Shown here: positions 51,742 through 60,939 of the stretch, one piece after another
How the letters are laid out: each line of letters opens with the position of its first letter
How positions within the stretch are numbered: position 1 is the first letter of the stretch
NCBI GenBank assembly: GCA_028690035.1
Contig: JAQVCA010000003.1
Span: forward strand, 62,001 to 126,000
DNA: 64,000 nucleotides
Origin: Comamonas sp.
GTDB lineage: Bacteria > Pseudomonadota > Gammaproteobacteria > Burkholderiales > Burkholderiaceae_C
Direction of reading: 5' to 3'
The notes under the pieces: model-generated
Databases searched by the model: none
The model's input: the letters and a program-made list of their open reading frames with translations, nothing else
Told to the model about the DNA's origin: nothing
Made by a program: the position numbers and the translations under genes

Positions 51742-53154
51742 TCAGGGATAAAACAACTGCGCCCGGTACCCCACCACAGGCTGGGGCAGCTCCTGCACCT
51801 GCAATGGGAAGCTGCCATTCCATTCAGCGCGTGGCCCCAGGGCCTGCGGTGCCGACAGCTCTTGCGGCAGGAACACCCGGCGTGCCAAGGGCTGATCGCT
51901 GGCGTCGGTCAAGGTCAACTCCAGCGCCGGAGTGGCCACAGGGGTGCGCGCCTGGTTGCGCAGACTCACCCCCAAGCGGTAGTGCCCGGAGCGACCATCC
52001 TCGGTAAAAGAGGTGCCCGCAATCACCACCATGGCGATATCGCGCGGCGGCTCTATGCTGCAGCCCAGCACCTGGCACAGGGCCTGCAGCGCCGGGCGCA
52101 ACACAGGCATGCTGGCCGCCAAGGCATGGCGCTCGTGCAGGGCTATCTGCCCAGCCAGCACCAACGGCAGCAGCACCGCGCCACAGCCCAGCAGCGCGCG
52201 CACCCAAGGCTTGCGCCAGCGCGCCTGGCGCTGGGCCTGACGCACAAAGCTGGGGGTAGGGGTGGGAGTGATCGCGGCTGTGGCGGCAGCCACCTCGCGG
52301 ACGGTCTCATCGGTAGCCGTATTGGCAACTTTGGCTTGGGTTTCGGTTTCGGTTTCGGTTTCGGTTTCGGTTTCGGCTACGCTGCTAGGCACTTCGTCGG
52401 GGGCAGCGGGGGCCGCCTCCTGCGGCTCGGCTGCAGCGGCAGGTGCTGGGGGCGCTGGCGCTGGCGCTGGTTCGGGATCAAACACCAGGTTCGCGACCCA
52501 GTCTGGATCTTCCTTGTGTACAGCGCGCGCTGGGGGAGCGGGAGGCAGTTCCAAGACAGGCTCGGGGACAGGCTCGGGGACTGGTTCCAGCACTGGCTCC
52601 GGCGCCCGCCCATGCGATGGAGGAAACTCCAGCTCAAGCGCAAAATTGGGTTCAGACGCCGCGGCACCGGGCGCCATGTCCCAGAGCGGATCGGCGTCCA
52701 GTGTCGGCTCTACCGGAGAGGGCAGCTCGTAGCCTGCAGCCACGGCTGGGGGCGACGCTGGCTCAGGCTCAGGTTCAAGCGCAGGTTCAGGCTCAGGTTC
52801 AGGCGCAGGTTCAGGCGCAGGTTCAGGTTCAGGCTCAGGTTCAGGCGCAGGGGCCGACTTTGGCGCCGGCGGCGCAAACACCGCTGCCGTGGACAGGGGC
52901 TCCGGCGGCAAGGGTGGCGGCGGCGGTGGCGCTGCGGGCAACGGCAATGCCGGCGCCGATGGCGATGTTGGTGTCTGTGGCACGCGCGCCAGCAGCGGGG
53001 CGGGCTCAGGCTCGTGGTACTCCTGCAGCGACTGGCTGGCGTCGAAGACCTCTTGGCAGCGGCCACAGCGCACCCAGCCATCGGAGATGCGCAGTTGGTC
53101 GGACACCACCCGAAACTGGGTGCCGCAAGAGGGGCAGCAGGTCAACAAGCTCAT
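51742..53154 (-). CDS. Zinc-ribbon plus DUF3426 membrane protein with Pro/Glu-rich linker
   Basis: 470 residues. The N-terminus is an MJ0042-type zinc ribbon (LLTCCPSCGTQFRVV and WVRCGRCQEVFDA). Next is a long low-complexity linker (about residues 45-270) made of Pro-Glu and Pro-Ala repeats and a Thr-Glu dipeptide run. A membrane helix follows (about 318-338, ALLGCGAVLLPLVLAGQIAL), then the DUF3426 C-terminal domain outside (SIEPPRDIAMVVIAGTSF, HYRLGVSLRNQARTPVATP). Function is not known. It is regularly found after prmA in betaproteobacteria, as here. Confidence 0.85.
   Translation of the reverse strand: MSLLTCCPSCGTQFRVVSDQLRISDGWVRCGRCQEVFDASQSLQEYHEPEPAPLLARVPQTPTSPSAPALPLPAAPPPPPPLPPEPLSTAAVFAPPAPKSAPAPEPEPEPEPAPEPAPEPEPEPALEPEPEPASPPAVAAGYELPSPVEPTLDADPLWDMAPGAAASEPNFALELEFPPSHGRAPEPVLEPVPEPVPEPVLELPPAPPARAVHKEDPDWVANLVFDPEPAPAPAPPAPAAAAEPQEAAPAAPDEVPSSVAETETETETETETQAKVANTATDETVREVAAATAAITPTPTPSFVRQAQRQARWRKPWVRALLGCGAVLLPLVLAGQIALHERHALAASMPVLRPALQALCQVLGCSIEPPRDIAMVVIAGTSFTEDGRSGHYRLGVSLRNQARTPVATPALELTLTDASDQPLARRVFLPQELSAPQALGPRAEWNGSFPLQVQELPQPVVGYRAQLFYP
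52339..52375. repeat. Hexanucleotide tandem repeat coding Thr-Glu
   Basis: The unit ggtttc is repeated about six times in a row on the plus strand and encodes alternating Thr and Glu in the DUF3426 linker. A second GC-rich Pro-Glu/Pro-Ala tract in the same gene lies around 52755-52855. Such tracts can change length by slippage. Confidence 0.8.
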
Positions 53155-53215
53155 GGCGCGCGATTCTAGAAGCTGGCGTGCGCGCGGCGGGGGCCGCGTG
53201 GGCGCCGGGGCAAGC

Positions 53216-54103
53216 TCACGCGCGCTGTGCGGTCATGAGCACCCAGCCGTCCTCGGTATCGGCCACCCGCAGGGGCAGATAAGGGGCGTAGGCCTCGATC
53301 AGCTCCTCGGTCTGGCGCTCCAAAATCCCGGCCAGCACCAGATGGCCGCCCGCCTGCACATGGCTGCACAGCAGCGGTGCCAGCACTTTGAGCGGCGTGG
53401 CCAAAATGTTGGCCAGCACCGTCTGGTACTGCCCCTGGGCACGATCGGGCAGGCCCGCATTGAGCTGCACCGCATTGGCCTGGGCGTTCAATGCGCACGA
53501 GGTGACGGCATCGGGGTCAATGTCCACCGCATCGATGTCTTGCGCGCCAAACTTGGCCGCGCCAATGGCCAGAATGCCCGAACCACAACCATAGTCCAGC
53601 ACCCGACCCAGGCTGCCCTGGGGCTGGCGCGCAATCCAGCGCAGGCACATGCGCGTGGTCGGATGGGTGCCGGTGCCAAAGGCCAAGCCCGGATCGAGGC
53701 GGATGCTGATCTTGGCCGCCTCGGGCAACTCGTGCCAAGTGGGCACGATCCAAAACTCGGGCGTGATGTCCACGGGCTGAAATTGCGACTGCGTCAGACG
53801 CACCCAGTCTTGTTGCTGCAACTCTTGCACGCCCAGCACCTGGCAGCCTTCAAAAAAGTCTTGCAGCGGCAGCAGCTTGGCCGCTTCTTCAGCACCTGCG
53901 CGCTCCTGGAACAGCGCCACGATGCGGCTGCGGTTCCAGCCTTCTTTGGGCGCTGGCATGCCGGGCTCGCCAAACAGCGCCTGCTCGGCATCGGTGTGTG
54001 CGTCCATGTCCTCGACCGAGACGCTGAGCGCCTCCAGCGCTTGCAGCGCATCGCTGACGTCTTCGACACGCTCTTGGGGACACATCAGGTACAACTCAAA
54101 CAT
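53216..54103 (-). CDS. prmA: Ribosomal protein L11 methyltransferase
   Basis: 295 residues. It trimethylates ribosomal protein L11. Family sequence includes DWVRLTQSQFQPVDI and FWIVPTWHELPE. The SAM core has GLAFGTGTHPTTRMCLRWI, VLDYGCGSGILAIGAAKFGA, AVDIDPDAVTSC and VLANILATPLKVLAPLL. Length is normal. It lies after accC, separated by a dispersed repeat, and before DUF3426, the usual betaproteobacterial order. Confidence 0.95.
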   Translation of the reverse strand: MFELYLMCPQERVEDVSDALQALEALSVSVEDMDAHTDAEQALFGEPGMPAPKEGWNRSRIVALFQERAGAEEAAKLLPLQDFFEGCQVLGVQELQQQDWVRLTQSQFQPVDITPEFWIVPTWHELPEAAKISIRLDPGLAFGTGTHPTTRMCLRWIARQPQGSLGRVLDYGCGSGILAIGAAKFGAQDIDAVDIDPDAVTSCALNAQANAVQLNAGLPDRAQGQYQTVLANILATPLKVLAPLLCSHVQAGGHLVLAGILERQTEELIEAYAPYLPLRVADTEDGWVLMTAQRA

Positions 54104-54127
54104 GGGGATCGCTCTTTGTATTTTTGA

Positions 54128-54205
54128 TAGCTGCTACCGCTCAAAAACAGAAGGTTTCAAGGCCAAAAGCACCTGAAACCTTTGTTAGATAAGCGGTAGA
54201 AGCTA
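54128..54205. repeat. Dispersed repeat copy between accC and prmA
   Basis: Outer arms tagctgctaccgct (54128-54141) and agcggtagaagcta (54192-54205) match at 13 of 14 positions. Inside, aaggtttca and tgaaacctt form a nine-base hairpin. Both layers match the family architecture. Confidence 0.75.
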
Positions 54206-54231
54206 CGTTTTTGATAACAGTGCCCGTGCGC

Positions 54232-55587
54232 TCAACGCTTGCGCTTTTCCAGCCACTGCTCCAGATAGTGGATGTTGGTGCCGCCTTCGGCAAAGCCCCC
54301 ATCCACCATCAGCTCTTGGTGCAGGGGCACGTTGGTTTTGATGCCCTCGATCACCACCTCGGACAGGGCTGTGCGCATGCGCGCCATGGCCTGCTCGCGC
54401 GTGTCGCCATAGACGATGAGCTTGCCGATCATCGAGTCGTAGTTGGGCGGCACAAAATAGTTGTTGTACACGTGCGAGTCCACGCGCACCCCGGGGCCAC
54501 CGGGCATGTGCCACATGGTCACGCGCCCGGGCGAGGGGATGAACTTGAACGGGTCTTCGGCGTTGATGCGGCACTCGATGGCATGGCCACGCATCTGCGC
54601 GTTGATCTGGCGCTGCGTGAAGGGCAGTTTTTCACCCGCAGCCACCATGATCTGCGTGCGCACGATGTCGATGCCGGTGATCAGCTCGGTCACCGGGTGC
54701 TCCACCTGCACGCGCGTGTTCATCTCGATGAAATAGAACTCGCCGTTTTCGTACAGAAACTCGAACGTGCCTGCGCCCCGGTAGCCAATCTTCTTGCACG
54801 CTGCGACGCAGCGGTCGCCGATTTTTTCAATCAGGCGGCGTGGAATGCCGGGCGCGGGCGCTTCTTCAATCACCTTCTGGTGGCGTCGCTGCATGGAGCA
54901 GTCGCGCTCGCCCAGGTACACGGCGTTGCGGTGCTTGTCGGCCATGACCTGGATTTCGATATGGCGTGGGTTCTGCAAGAACTTTTCCATATACACCGCC
55001 GGGTTGCCAAAGGCGACCTGGGCCTCGGCCTTGGTCATTTGCACGGCATTGATCAGCGCAGCCTCGGTGTGCACCACACGCATGCCGCGCCCGCCGCCAC
55101 CGCCTGCGGCTTTGACGATCACCGGGTAGCCAATCGACTTGGCAATGCGGCGAATTTGCGCCGGATCGTCGGGCAACTCGCCTTCCGAACCGGGCACGCA
55201 GGGCACGCCCGCGCGAATCATGGCCTGCTTGGCCGACACCTTGTCGCCCATGATGCGGATGGATTCGGCTGTCGGGCCAATGAACTGGAAGCCGCTTTGC
55301 TCGACGCGCTCGGCAAAGTCGGCGTTTTCGGCCATAAAGCCGTAGCCGGGGTGGATGGCCTCGGCGTCGGTGACCTCGGCCGCCGAAATGATCGCCGGCA
55401 TGTTCAGGTACGACAGCGGCGAGGGTGCCGGGCCAATACACACCGCTTCATCGGCCAGCTTGACGTATTTGGCCTCGCGGTCGGCCTCGGAATACACCAT
55501 CACGGCCTTGATGCCCATCTCGCGGCAAGCGCGCTGGATGCGCAAGGCGATTTCGCCGCGATTGGCAACCAAAATCTTTTTAAACAT
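54232..55587 (-). CDS. accC: Acetyl-CoA carboxylase, biotin carboxylase subunit
   Basis: 451 residues. It carboxylates the biotin on AccB using ATP and bicarbonate, the first committed step in fatty-acid synthesis. The ATP-grasp signatures are [54 protein letters not shown] and [15 protein letters not shown]. The start giving [17 protein letters not shown] was chosen; 20 further in-frame codons upstream are not family-like. It is 125 bases after accB on the same strand. Confidence 0.98.
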   Translation of the reverse strand: MFKKILVANRGEIALRIQRACREMGIKAVMVYSEADREAKYVKLADEAVCIGPAPSPLSYLNMPAIISAAEVTDAEAIHPGYGFMAENADFAERVEQSGFQFIGPTAESIRIMGDKVSAKQAMIRAGVPCVPGSEGELPDDPAQIRRIAKSIGYPVIVKAAGGGGGRGMRVVHTEAALINAVQMTKAEAQVAFGNPAVYMEKFLQNPRHIEIQVMADKHRNAVYLGERDCSMQRRHQKVIEEAPAPGIPRRLIEKIGDRCVAACKKIGYRGAGTFEFLYENGEFYFIEMNTRVQVEHPVTELITGIDIVRTQIMVAAGEKLPFTQRQINAQMRGHAIECRINAEDPFKFIPSPGRVTMWHMPGGPGVRVDSHVYNNYFVPPNYDSMIGKLIVYGDTREQAMARMRTALSEVVIEGIKTNVPLHQELMVDGGFAEGGTNIHYLEQWLEKRKR

Positions 55588-55712
55588 AGGAAAAAAGGCT
55601 CCTCGTTGTTCCTCGCCCCTGCGCGGGGCGCTGCGGGGCTGCACCACGGCACAGCACGCGCTGCGCAGCAGAAAGTCTCAGCCCACCCGAGTCATCATTG
55701 CCCAGCGGCGAT

Positions 55713-56159
55713 TTACTCGATGACGAACAGCGGTTGGCCGTATTCCACGGCTTGGCCGTTTTCGGCCAGGATGCGGGTGACGGTGCCGGTCTTGTCGGCT
55801 TCGATCTCGTTGAGGATCTTCATGGCCTCAATGATGCACAGGGTGTCGCCCTCTTTGACTTGCGCGCCCACCTCAATAAACGGACGTGCGCCCGGGCTGG
55901 ACGCGCGGTAGAACGTGCCCACCATGGGCGATTTCACTTGGTGGCCCACCACAGCAGGCGGCGCAGGCAGCTCGGCCACGGGCGCAGCGGCGGGTGCGGC
56001 AGCAGGCGCGGCAGCGGCCATGGGGGCCGTCACGATTTGCTGCACCACTCCGGCGCTTTTAACGATGCGGACTTTGCCCTCAGCTTCGGTGATTTCCAGC
56101 TCCGACACATTGGACTCGGACACCAGGTCGATGAGGGTTTTGAGTTTACGCAGATCCAT
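55713..56159 (-). CDS. accB: Acetyl-CoA carboxylase biotin carboxyl carrier protein
   Basis: 148 residues. The N-terminal domain ([17 protein letters not shown]) is joined by an Ala/Pro linker to the biotinyl domain, where the modified Lys lies in [15 protein letters not shown]. The usual sequence is EAMKLM; the change to EAMKIL is mild. The C-terminus is GQPLFVIE. It is transcribed with accC. About 145 bases separate it from the preceding TlpA-like gene, and its promoter is probably there. Confidence 0.97.
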   Translation of the reverse strand: MDLRKLKTLIDLVSESNVSELEITEAEGKVRIVKSAGVVQQIVTAPMAAAAPAAAPAAAPVAELPAPPAVVGHQVKSPMVGTFYRASSPGARPFIEVGAQVKEGDTLCIIEAMKILNEIEADKTGTVTRILAENGQAVEYGQPLFVIE

Positions 56160-56303
56160 GAAAGCTCCAACGACTAAAACTTGGTAAGGGCGCGAATGTA
56201 CCTTAAATTCGGTCTTTTTCGGTCTTTAAGAGTTATTTTTCACCATCTTCAGGATAAGACCTGAGGTTTGACCTGACCCAAACCGCATGCAGACAAGATC
56301 TGC

Positions 56304-56897
56304 TCACATCTGGCGTGCTATGGACGCCATCCACGATTGCAGCATTTCTGCAGAAAATTCGCCGATTCTACGCTGCAGCACCTGGCCCTGCCCATCCAGC
56401 AGCAGAGAAAACGGCAGCCCCCCGCTGAGATTGCCCAGCTGGCGCGTCAAGCCCACGCCCCCGGTTTCGGCCAGCAGCACGGGATAGCCCAGCGGCCTGC
56501 GCTGCAGCCAGGCACGCACATTGGCTGCCTGATCGACGGCAATGCCCAACACCTGCACCTGCGGGTGCTGGCGTGCCAGGGCGTCCAGCAGCGGCAGCTC
56601 GCGCACACAAGGGGGGCACCAGGTTGCCCAAAAATTCACCAGCACGGGCCGCCCCTGGTACTGGCGCAGCGCCTGCATCTGGCCATCCAGCCCGGGCAGC
56701 TGCAACGCCCAGAATGCCTGCTCGGCAGCGTCTTGCTGCTGCGCCCACTGCGTGCCCCAGCGCTGCCAAGCCCAAACACCTGTGCCTGCGGCCAGCGCCA
56801 TGCCACCCGCACCTGCCAAGCCTTGCAGCCAGCGGCGACGCGACGACTGGGGCACCGTCTTGCGTGATGGCGGCAAGGGTTTGGATGCTGCGCTCAC
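56304..56897 (-). CDS. TlpA-family thiol-disulfide oxidoreductase
   Basis: 197 residues. An N-terminal hydrophobic segment (about residues 25-45, LAGAGGMALAAGTGVWAW) serves as signal or anchor. The thioredoxin domain follows, with the active site WATWCPPCVRELPLL, so it works outside the cytoplasm on protein disulfides, perhaps in cytochrome c maturation. The GTG at 56897 overlaps the stop of the upstream gene (GTGA) and has AAAGGG in front; another GTG at 56918 is possible. Confidence 0.82.
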   Translation of the reverse strand: MSAASKPLPPSRKTVPQSSRRRWLQGLAGAGGMALAAGTGVWAWQRWGTQWAQQQDAAEQAFWALQLPGLDGQMQALRQYQGRPVLVNFWATWCPPCVRELPLLDALARQHPQVQVLGIAVDQAANVRAWLQRRPLGYPVLLAETGGVGLTRQLGNLSGGLPFSLLLDGQGQVLQRRIGEFSAEMLQSWMASIARQM

Positions 56898-57508
56898 GGC
56901 TCGGCCCTTTCTACGCACGACCTATCCAGCAACGCCCGCAGCGCAGCCAGATCGCCGCGCATGCTGCGCCCTTGTGCATCGGGCTTGAGCGCCCCGCGCA
57001 GGTCGTCGAAATCGTGCACCAGCAAATGCACGCCCACCGTTTCGCCCAAGGGCTGGCACAGGCTGTGGATGCTCAGCGCATCGACCAGCTCGCCCTTGAA
57101 GCCCGGCACCTGCCGCGCCTCAAAGCGCACGTTGTTGTCCAGCAGCGCAATTTCTGCAGATTTGGGGTCGTCGCAAAACAGCTGGATATAGATGTCCGAG
57201 CGCCGCGTGGCCGTGCCGCGCCACACGGCTCCGGCCAAGTGCGGGCGAAAGTCCTGCAGGCGCTGCATCCACACCAGCGCCAACTCGCGCAAGGCACGCA
57301 GCTCCTGGGGCTGGGTGTCGGCACAAAACAGCTCGATGTATTCACGTACTGCCACCTCCAGCGCATCGTTGTCGGGCAGCGCCGTGCGCGCAGGCAAGCC
57401 CAGCTGCTTGAGCGCGCGGCGCTTGGCTGCGCCCCAATCCAGCCCTTCTTCCACCACCAGGCGGGCAGCGGTCTGGGCGATTTCTAAGGTTGCCAAAGGC
57501 AATGTCAT
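56894..57508 (-). CDS. Conserved protein of unknown function
   Basis: 204 residues from MTLPLATLEIAQTAARLVVEEGLDW. No family is recognised with confidence. The N-terminal third is helical (AAKRRALKQLGLPART, NDALEVAVREYIELF). The middle has HLAGAVWRGTATRRSDIYIQLFCDDPKSAEIALLDNNV, which resembles a strand-turn nucleotidyltransferase-like core, but catalytic residues cannot be assigned. No signal peptide, so cytoplasmic. It is translationally coupled to the TlpA-like gene downstream. The 178 bases between its start and the CRISPR array hold no gene that I can support. Confidence 0.7.
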   Translation of the reverse strand: MTLPLATLEIAQTAARLVVEEGLDWGAAKRRALKQLGLPARTALPDNDALEVAVREYIELFCADTQPQELRALRELALVWMQRLQDFRPHLAGAVWRGTATRRSDIYIQLFCDDPKSAEIALLDNNVRFEARQVPGFKGELVDALSIHSLCQPLGETVGVHLLVHDFDDLRGALKPDAQGRSMRGDLAALRALLDRSCVERAEP

Positions 57509-57686
57509 GGCGGATGCACGCTTTCTGTAAACCAGCAGCACGCCCGGCGCGTGCCCACCCGGCATTATGGGAACATCGCGCTGCCCTGCAGGCGCTGCGG
57601 GCAAAGTGGCCGGCTTCAACCTACCCCGCCGGGCAGTAATGATGGGGGAAACCAAAGCATGGGGGGACGTGGCAACGCTGTGGGCA

Positions 57687-59368
57687 TTTTCAATCCACAC
57701 CCGCCATTGCTGACGGGCGAACCCCCTTGGGCTTGGTGCCTTCTTTGAGGTGCTGGAGACTGGTTTCAATCCACGCCCGCCATTGCTGACGGGCGAACTC
57801 CATGGCTACGCACTGCAAGTCAATGCAGCGGGTGTTTCAATCCACGCCCGCCATTGCTGACGGGCGAACCAGGGTGCAGTTGTGGGGGCGATTGAGGCGC
57901 AGGAGTTTCAATCCACGCCCGCCATTGCTGACGGGCGAACCAATACCCAGAGGACTTTTGTAACAGCAGCGACGATGTTTCAATCCACGCCCGCCATTGC
58001 TGGCGGGCGAATCGCCCAAGGCGGAGGCTCAAGCCGTCAGTACGCCCTGTTTCAATCCACGCCCGCCATTGCTGGCGGGCGAATCCATCGACGATCTCGG
58101 CATCGGCCAGTTGATCTACGTTTCAATCCACGCCCGCCATTGCTGGCGGGCGAATCAAGGTTGGTATGCCAAGACTGACGCGCTTGAGCCGTTTCAATCC
58201 ACGCCCGCCATTGCTGGCGGGCGAATCGGTGACAACGCCACGGGCAAACTGCGGCCAGCTCAGTTTCAATCCACGCCCGCCATTGCTGGCGGGCGAATCG
58301 TGCGCGTGGCCTTTGGCCGGATGGTGCCCGTCGCTGTTTCAATCCACGCCCGCCATTGCTGGCGGGCGAACCCTGTTGGACAGCAAGATGATGCCGCCGT
58401 CGGTGTACGTTTCAATCCACGCCCGCCATTGCTGACGGGCGAACCGTCACGGCCTGGGGCGGCAGTGCGTCGTGGGTGTGTTTCAATCCACGCCCGCCAT
58501 TGCTGACGGGCGAACCCTACGTGCAAGAGGCAATGCATATCGAGCGCGTGGTTTCAATCCACGCCCGCCATTGCTGACGGGCGAACCCGCTGTGTTTTGC
58601 CATCTGCATCTTTCTCCACGCGTTTCAATCCACGCCCGCCATTGCTGACGGGCGAACCCCGGCTGACGGCCAGTACGAGGCCAGCAACGACGTGTTTCAA
58701 TCCACGCCCGCCATTGCTGACGGGCGAACCCCACGTAGTCAGTGACTTCGGCTTCGATCGTGCCGTTTCAATCCACGCCCGCCATTGCTGACGGGCGAAC
58801 CGTCGTGTGCGTACACATAGCCTTGCCCTGTCACGTTTCAATCCACGCCCGCCATTGCTGACGGGCGAACCGTTGTAGAGGTCGCTCATGGCGTGCCAAT
58901 AGTCGGTTTCAATCCACGCCCGCCATTGCTGACGGGCGAACCGGCGGGCGGTGCGCATGTCACTTGCTTGTCAGAGGTTTCAATCCACGCCCGCCATTGC
59001 TGACGGGCGAACCGCCGTCATACAGGTCTAGAGCCACATCCACACGGCGTTTCAATCCACGCCCGCCATTGCTGACGGGCGAACTCTATGCTGCAGCGAC
59101 TATGGCCGATCTCATGGAGTTTCAATCCACGCCCGCCATTGCTGACGGGCGAACCTCTCGCGGCTCGCTCTTCCGTCGTGGTGCATAGTGTTTCAATCCA
59201 CGCCCGCCATTGCTGACGGGCGAACCAGGAAGGCGTGGACGTGTCGCCCGCTGATGGATTGGTTTCAATCCACGCCCGCCATTGCTGACGGGCGAACCCG
59301 CTCGCGGACTTGATGATGCGCAGCAGCAGCTAGTTTCAATCCACGCCCGCCATTGCTGACGGGCGAAC
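57687..59368 (-). CRISPR. Type I-C CRISPR array, 24 repeats and 23 spacers
   Basis: The 36-base repeat begins gtttcaatccacgcccgcca and ends attgct-gacgggcgaac (plus strand). On the minus strand it ends in ATTGAAAC, the I-C-type crRNA handle. Repeat starts run from 57687 to 59333. Spacers are 34-37 bases except the leftmost (40). Transcription is leftward from the leader next to cas2. The leftmost repeat is degenerate at two positions, as expected at the leader-distal end. Repeats 5-9 carry two changes (tggcgggcgaat), and repeat 10 carries only one of them. The repeat has a stem of up to eight pairs. Confidence 0.98.
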
Positions 59369-59583
59369 CCCTGCGCATGTAACACTTTGCCAAGCAATGG
59401 TTTTTTCTGGTGTTTGCGCGAACCTAGCGATGCCGTCCTGTGTTTGCATGAAAAACCACCGCCAGACCATAAAAAACCGAATCAAAACAAGGTGTTGCGA
59501 AGGGCGCGAACCTCCAGGTAAAAAACCATTCACTTGAGGTTCGCAGCGCTCACCATAGCACGGCACAGGCTGCGTGCCGCCAG
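59369..59583 (-). promoter_or_regulatory. CRISPR leader
   Basis: 215 bases between cas2 and the first (newest) repeat, AT-richer than its surroundings and without a gene. It contains four aaaaacc/ggttttt tracts (around 59398-59406, 59450-59457, 59471-59478 and 59520-59527) and two copies of gcgcgaacct (59416-59425, 59504-59513). The array promoter and adaptation signals are expected here; exact sites cannot be placed. Confidence 0.75.
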
Positions 59584-59874
59584 TTACAGCACCAGCGGGC
59601 CCTCAAAATCCGTCGCCCTGAATGTGCCGTGCTCTCTCACCTCGAAGCCACGTGTGCCGGGCATGCGGTAGAGCCGCAGGCAGTCTGCGGCGGGGTCGAT
59701 TTCGGCCAGTAGCCGACGCTCCAGTGCTTCGTACTGGGCTACGTCGAGCTGGCACTCGAACACCGATTTTTGTACCCGCTGCCCGGTGCTTTCGCACACG
59801 CGCGCCACGCGGCGCAAGCGGCGTCGGCCCGCTTGGGTTTCGGTGTTCACGTCATAGCAAACCAATACCAGCAC
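59584..59874 (-). CDS. cas2: CRISPR-associated endonuclease Cas2
   Basis: 96 residues. [20 protein letters not shown] is the Cas2 ferredoxin-like N-terminus with the conserved Asp8, and [20 protein letters not shown] follows. With Cas1 it forms the spacer-integration complex. It begins ten bases after cas1 and is the last cas gene before the leader. Confidence 0.96.
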   Translation of the reverse strand: MLVLVCYDVNTETQAGRRRLRRVARVCESTGQRVQKSVFECQLDVAQYEALERRLLAEIDPAADCLRLYRMPGTRGFEVREHGTFRATDFEGPLVL

Positions 59875-59884
59875 GGTTTACTCC

Positions 59885-60913
59885 CTACTTGGCGACAAAC
59901 GGCACATAGGGCGCGCCATCGTCGCGCATGGCGCGGGCTAACAGGCGAGCTTGCACCAGTGGCACCAAACCCAGCGGCACGGATTGCGCCAGCAGCGGGT
60001 GGTTGATGTCGTCTTTTTTCCGCTCTTGGTAGGCCACCACCACGGCTTTGCGGGCGTCGGGCTGCAAGGCCACCGCACCGCCTTCGCGCAGTACAAAGTC
60101 ATGTGCTTTCAACTGGCCCCGGTTGATCAGCGTCAGTGCCAGCCGGTCGGCCCAGGGACGAAACTCCTCCATCAAGTCCAGCGCCAAGGATGCTCGCCCG
60201 GGACGCAAAGCGTGCAAGAAACCCACTTGCGGATCAAGCCCGGCTGCCTCCAGCGCGCTGCGGCAGTCGTTCATCCACATGGCGTACAAAAACGACAGCA
60301 GGGCGTTGAGCCGGTCGCGCGGCGGGCGGCGCGTGCGCCCGTCCATGGCAAAAGCGGTACGCTGGTCGGCACGCACCAGCAGATTCAGGCCGCTGAAGTA
60401 GCGGCGCGCGGCTTCGCCCTCGATGCCGCGCACACCATCCAGACTGTCCTCGCCCGGCAGGGCGCGCAGGCTGGCGGCAAGATCATCGGCCAGACGGGCC
60501 AGGGCGTTGGCTTCATCTTCCGCCTTGGCTTCGCGGGCGCCACGCTGCAACACTTGCCGGGTGTTTTTGAGCTTGCCCGCCACGCTGGCGCGGGCCATGT
60601 CCAGCGTGAATGCAGGGTCAGCCACGCGCTGAAACTGCGCTTGGCGCAGCAGCACATTGCCGCTGACGGCCCCTTCCAGCCGTGCCTTGAAGCGACCGTT
60701 GTCGTCCAGCAGCACCAGGGCAATGCCCCGGTCGGCCAGCAGGTGCATCAAGGGGGCCGACAGGTTGATATGGCCAAAACACACTACGGCGCTCAGGTGG
60801 TGCAGCGGTACGCGCAGCCGGGTTTCGCGGTTGACCTCCACGCGCAGGGTGTCGTTGTCCAGCCGCAGGTAGGTGTCGGGCGTGGTGACGTAGAGGGTGT
60901 TGAGCAGTTGCAT
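59885..60913 (-). CDS. cas1: CRISPR-associated integrase Cas1 (type I-C)
   Basis: 342 residues. It inserts new spacers at the leader end. The metal-site residues are Glu165 (RGIEGEAARRYFSGLN), His234 (GFLHALRPGRASLALDL) and the acidic pair Asp246/Glu249 before FRPWADRLAL. The N-terminus (MQLLNTLYVTTPDTYLRLDN) fits the I-C subtype. The longer in-frame extension upstream overlaps cas4 and was rejected. It is 26 bases after cas4. Confidence 0.97.
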   Translation of the reverse strand: MQLLNTLYVTTPDTYLRLDNDTLRVEVNRETRLRVPLHHLSAVVCFGHINLSAPLMHLLADRGIALVLLDDNGRFKARLEGAVSGNVLLRQAQFQRVADPAFTLDMARASVAGKLKNTRQVLQRGAREAKAEDEANALARLADDLAASLRALPGEDSLDGVRGIEGEAARRYFSGLNLLVRADQRTAFAMDGRTRRPPRDRLNALLSFLYAMWMNDCRSALEAAGLDPQVGFLHALRPGRASLALDLMEEFRPWADRLALTLINRGQLKAHDFVLREGGAVALQPDARKAVVVAYQERKKDDINHPLLAQSVPLGLVPLVQARLLARAMRDDGAPYVPFVAK

Positions 60914-60939
60914 GGTCTGGCCTGTGGGTGGGCACGCTG

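Noticed and set aside
57820-59397. Several open frames in the CRISPR array giving repeated FARQQWRAWIET-like peptides
   Set aside because: They are translations of the CRISPR repeats and spacers and have no independent support.
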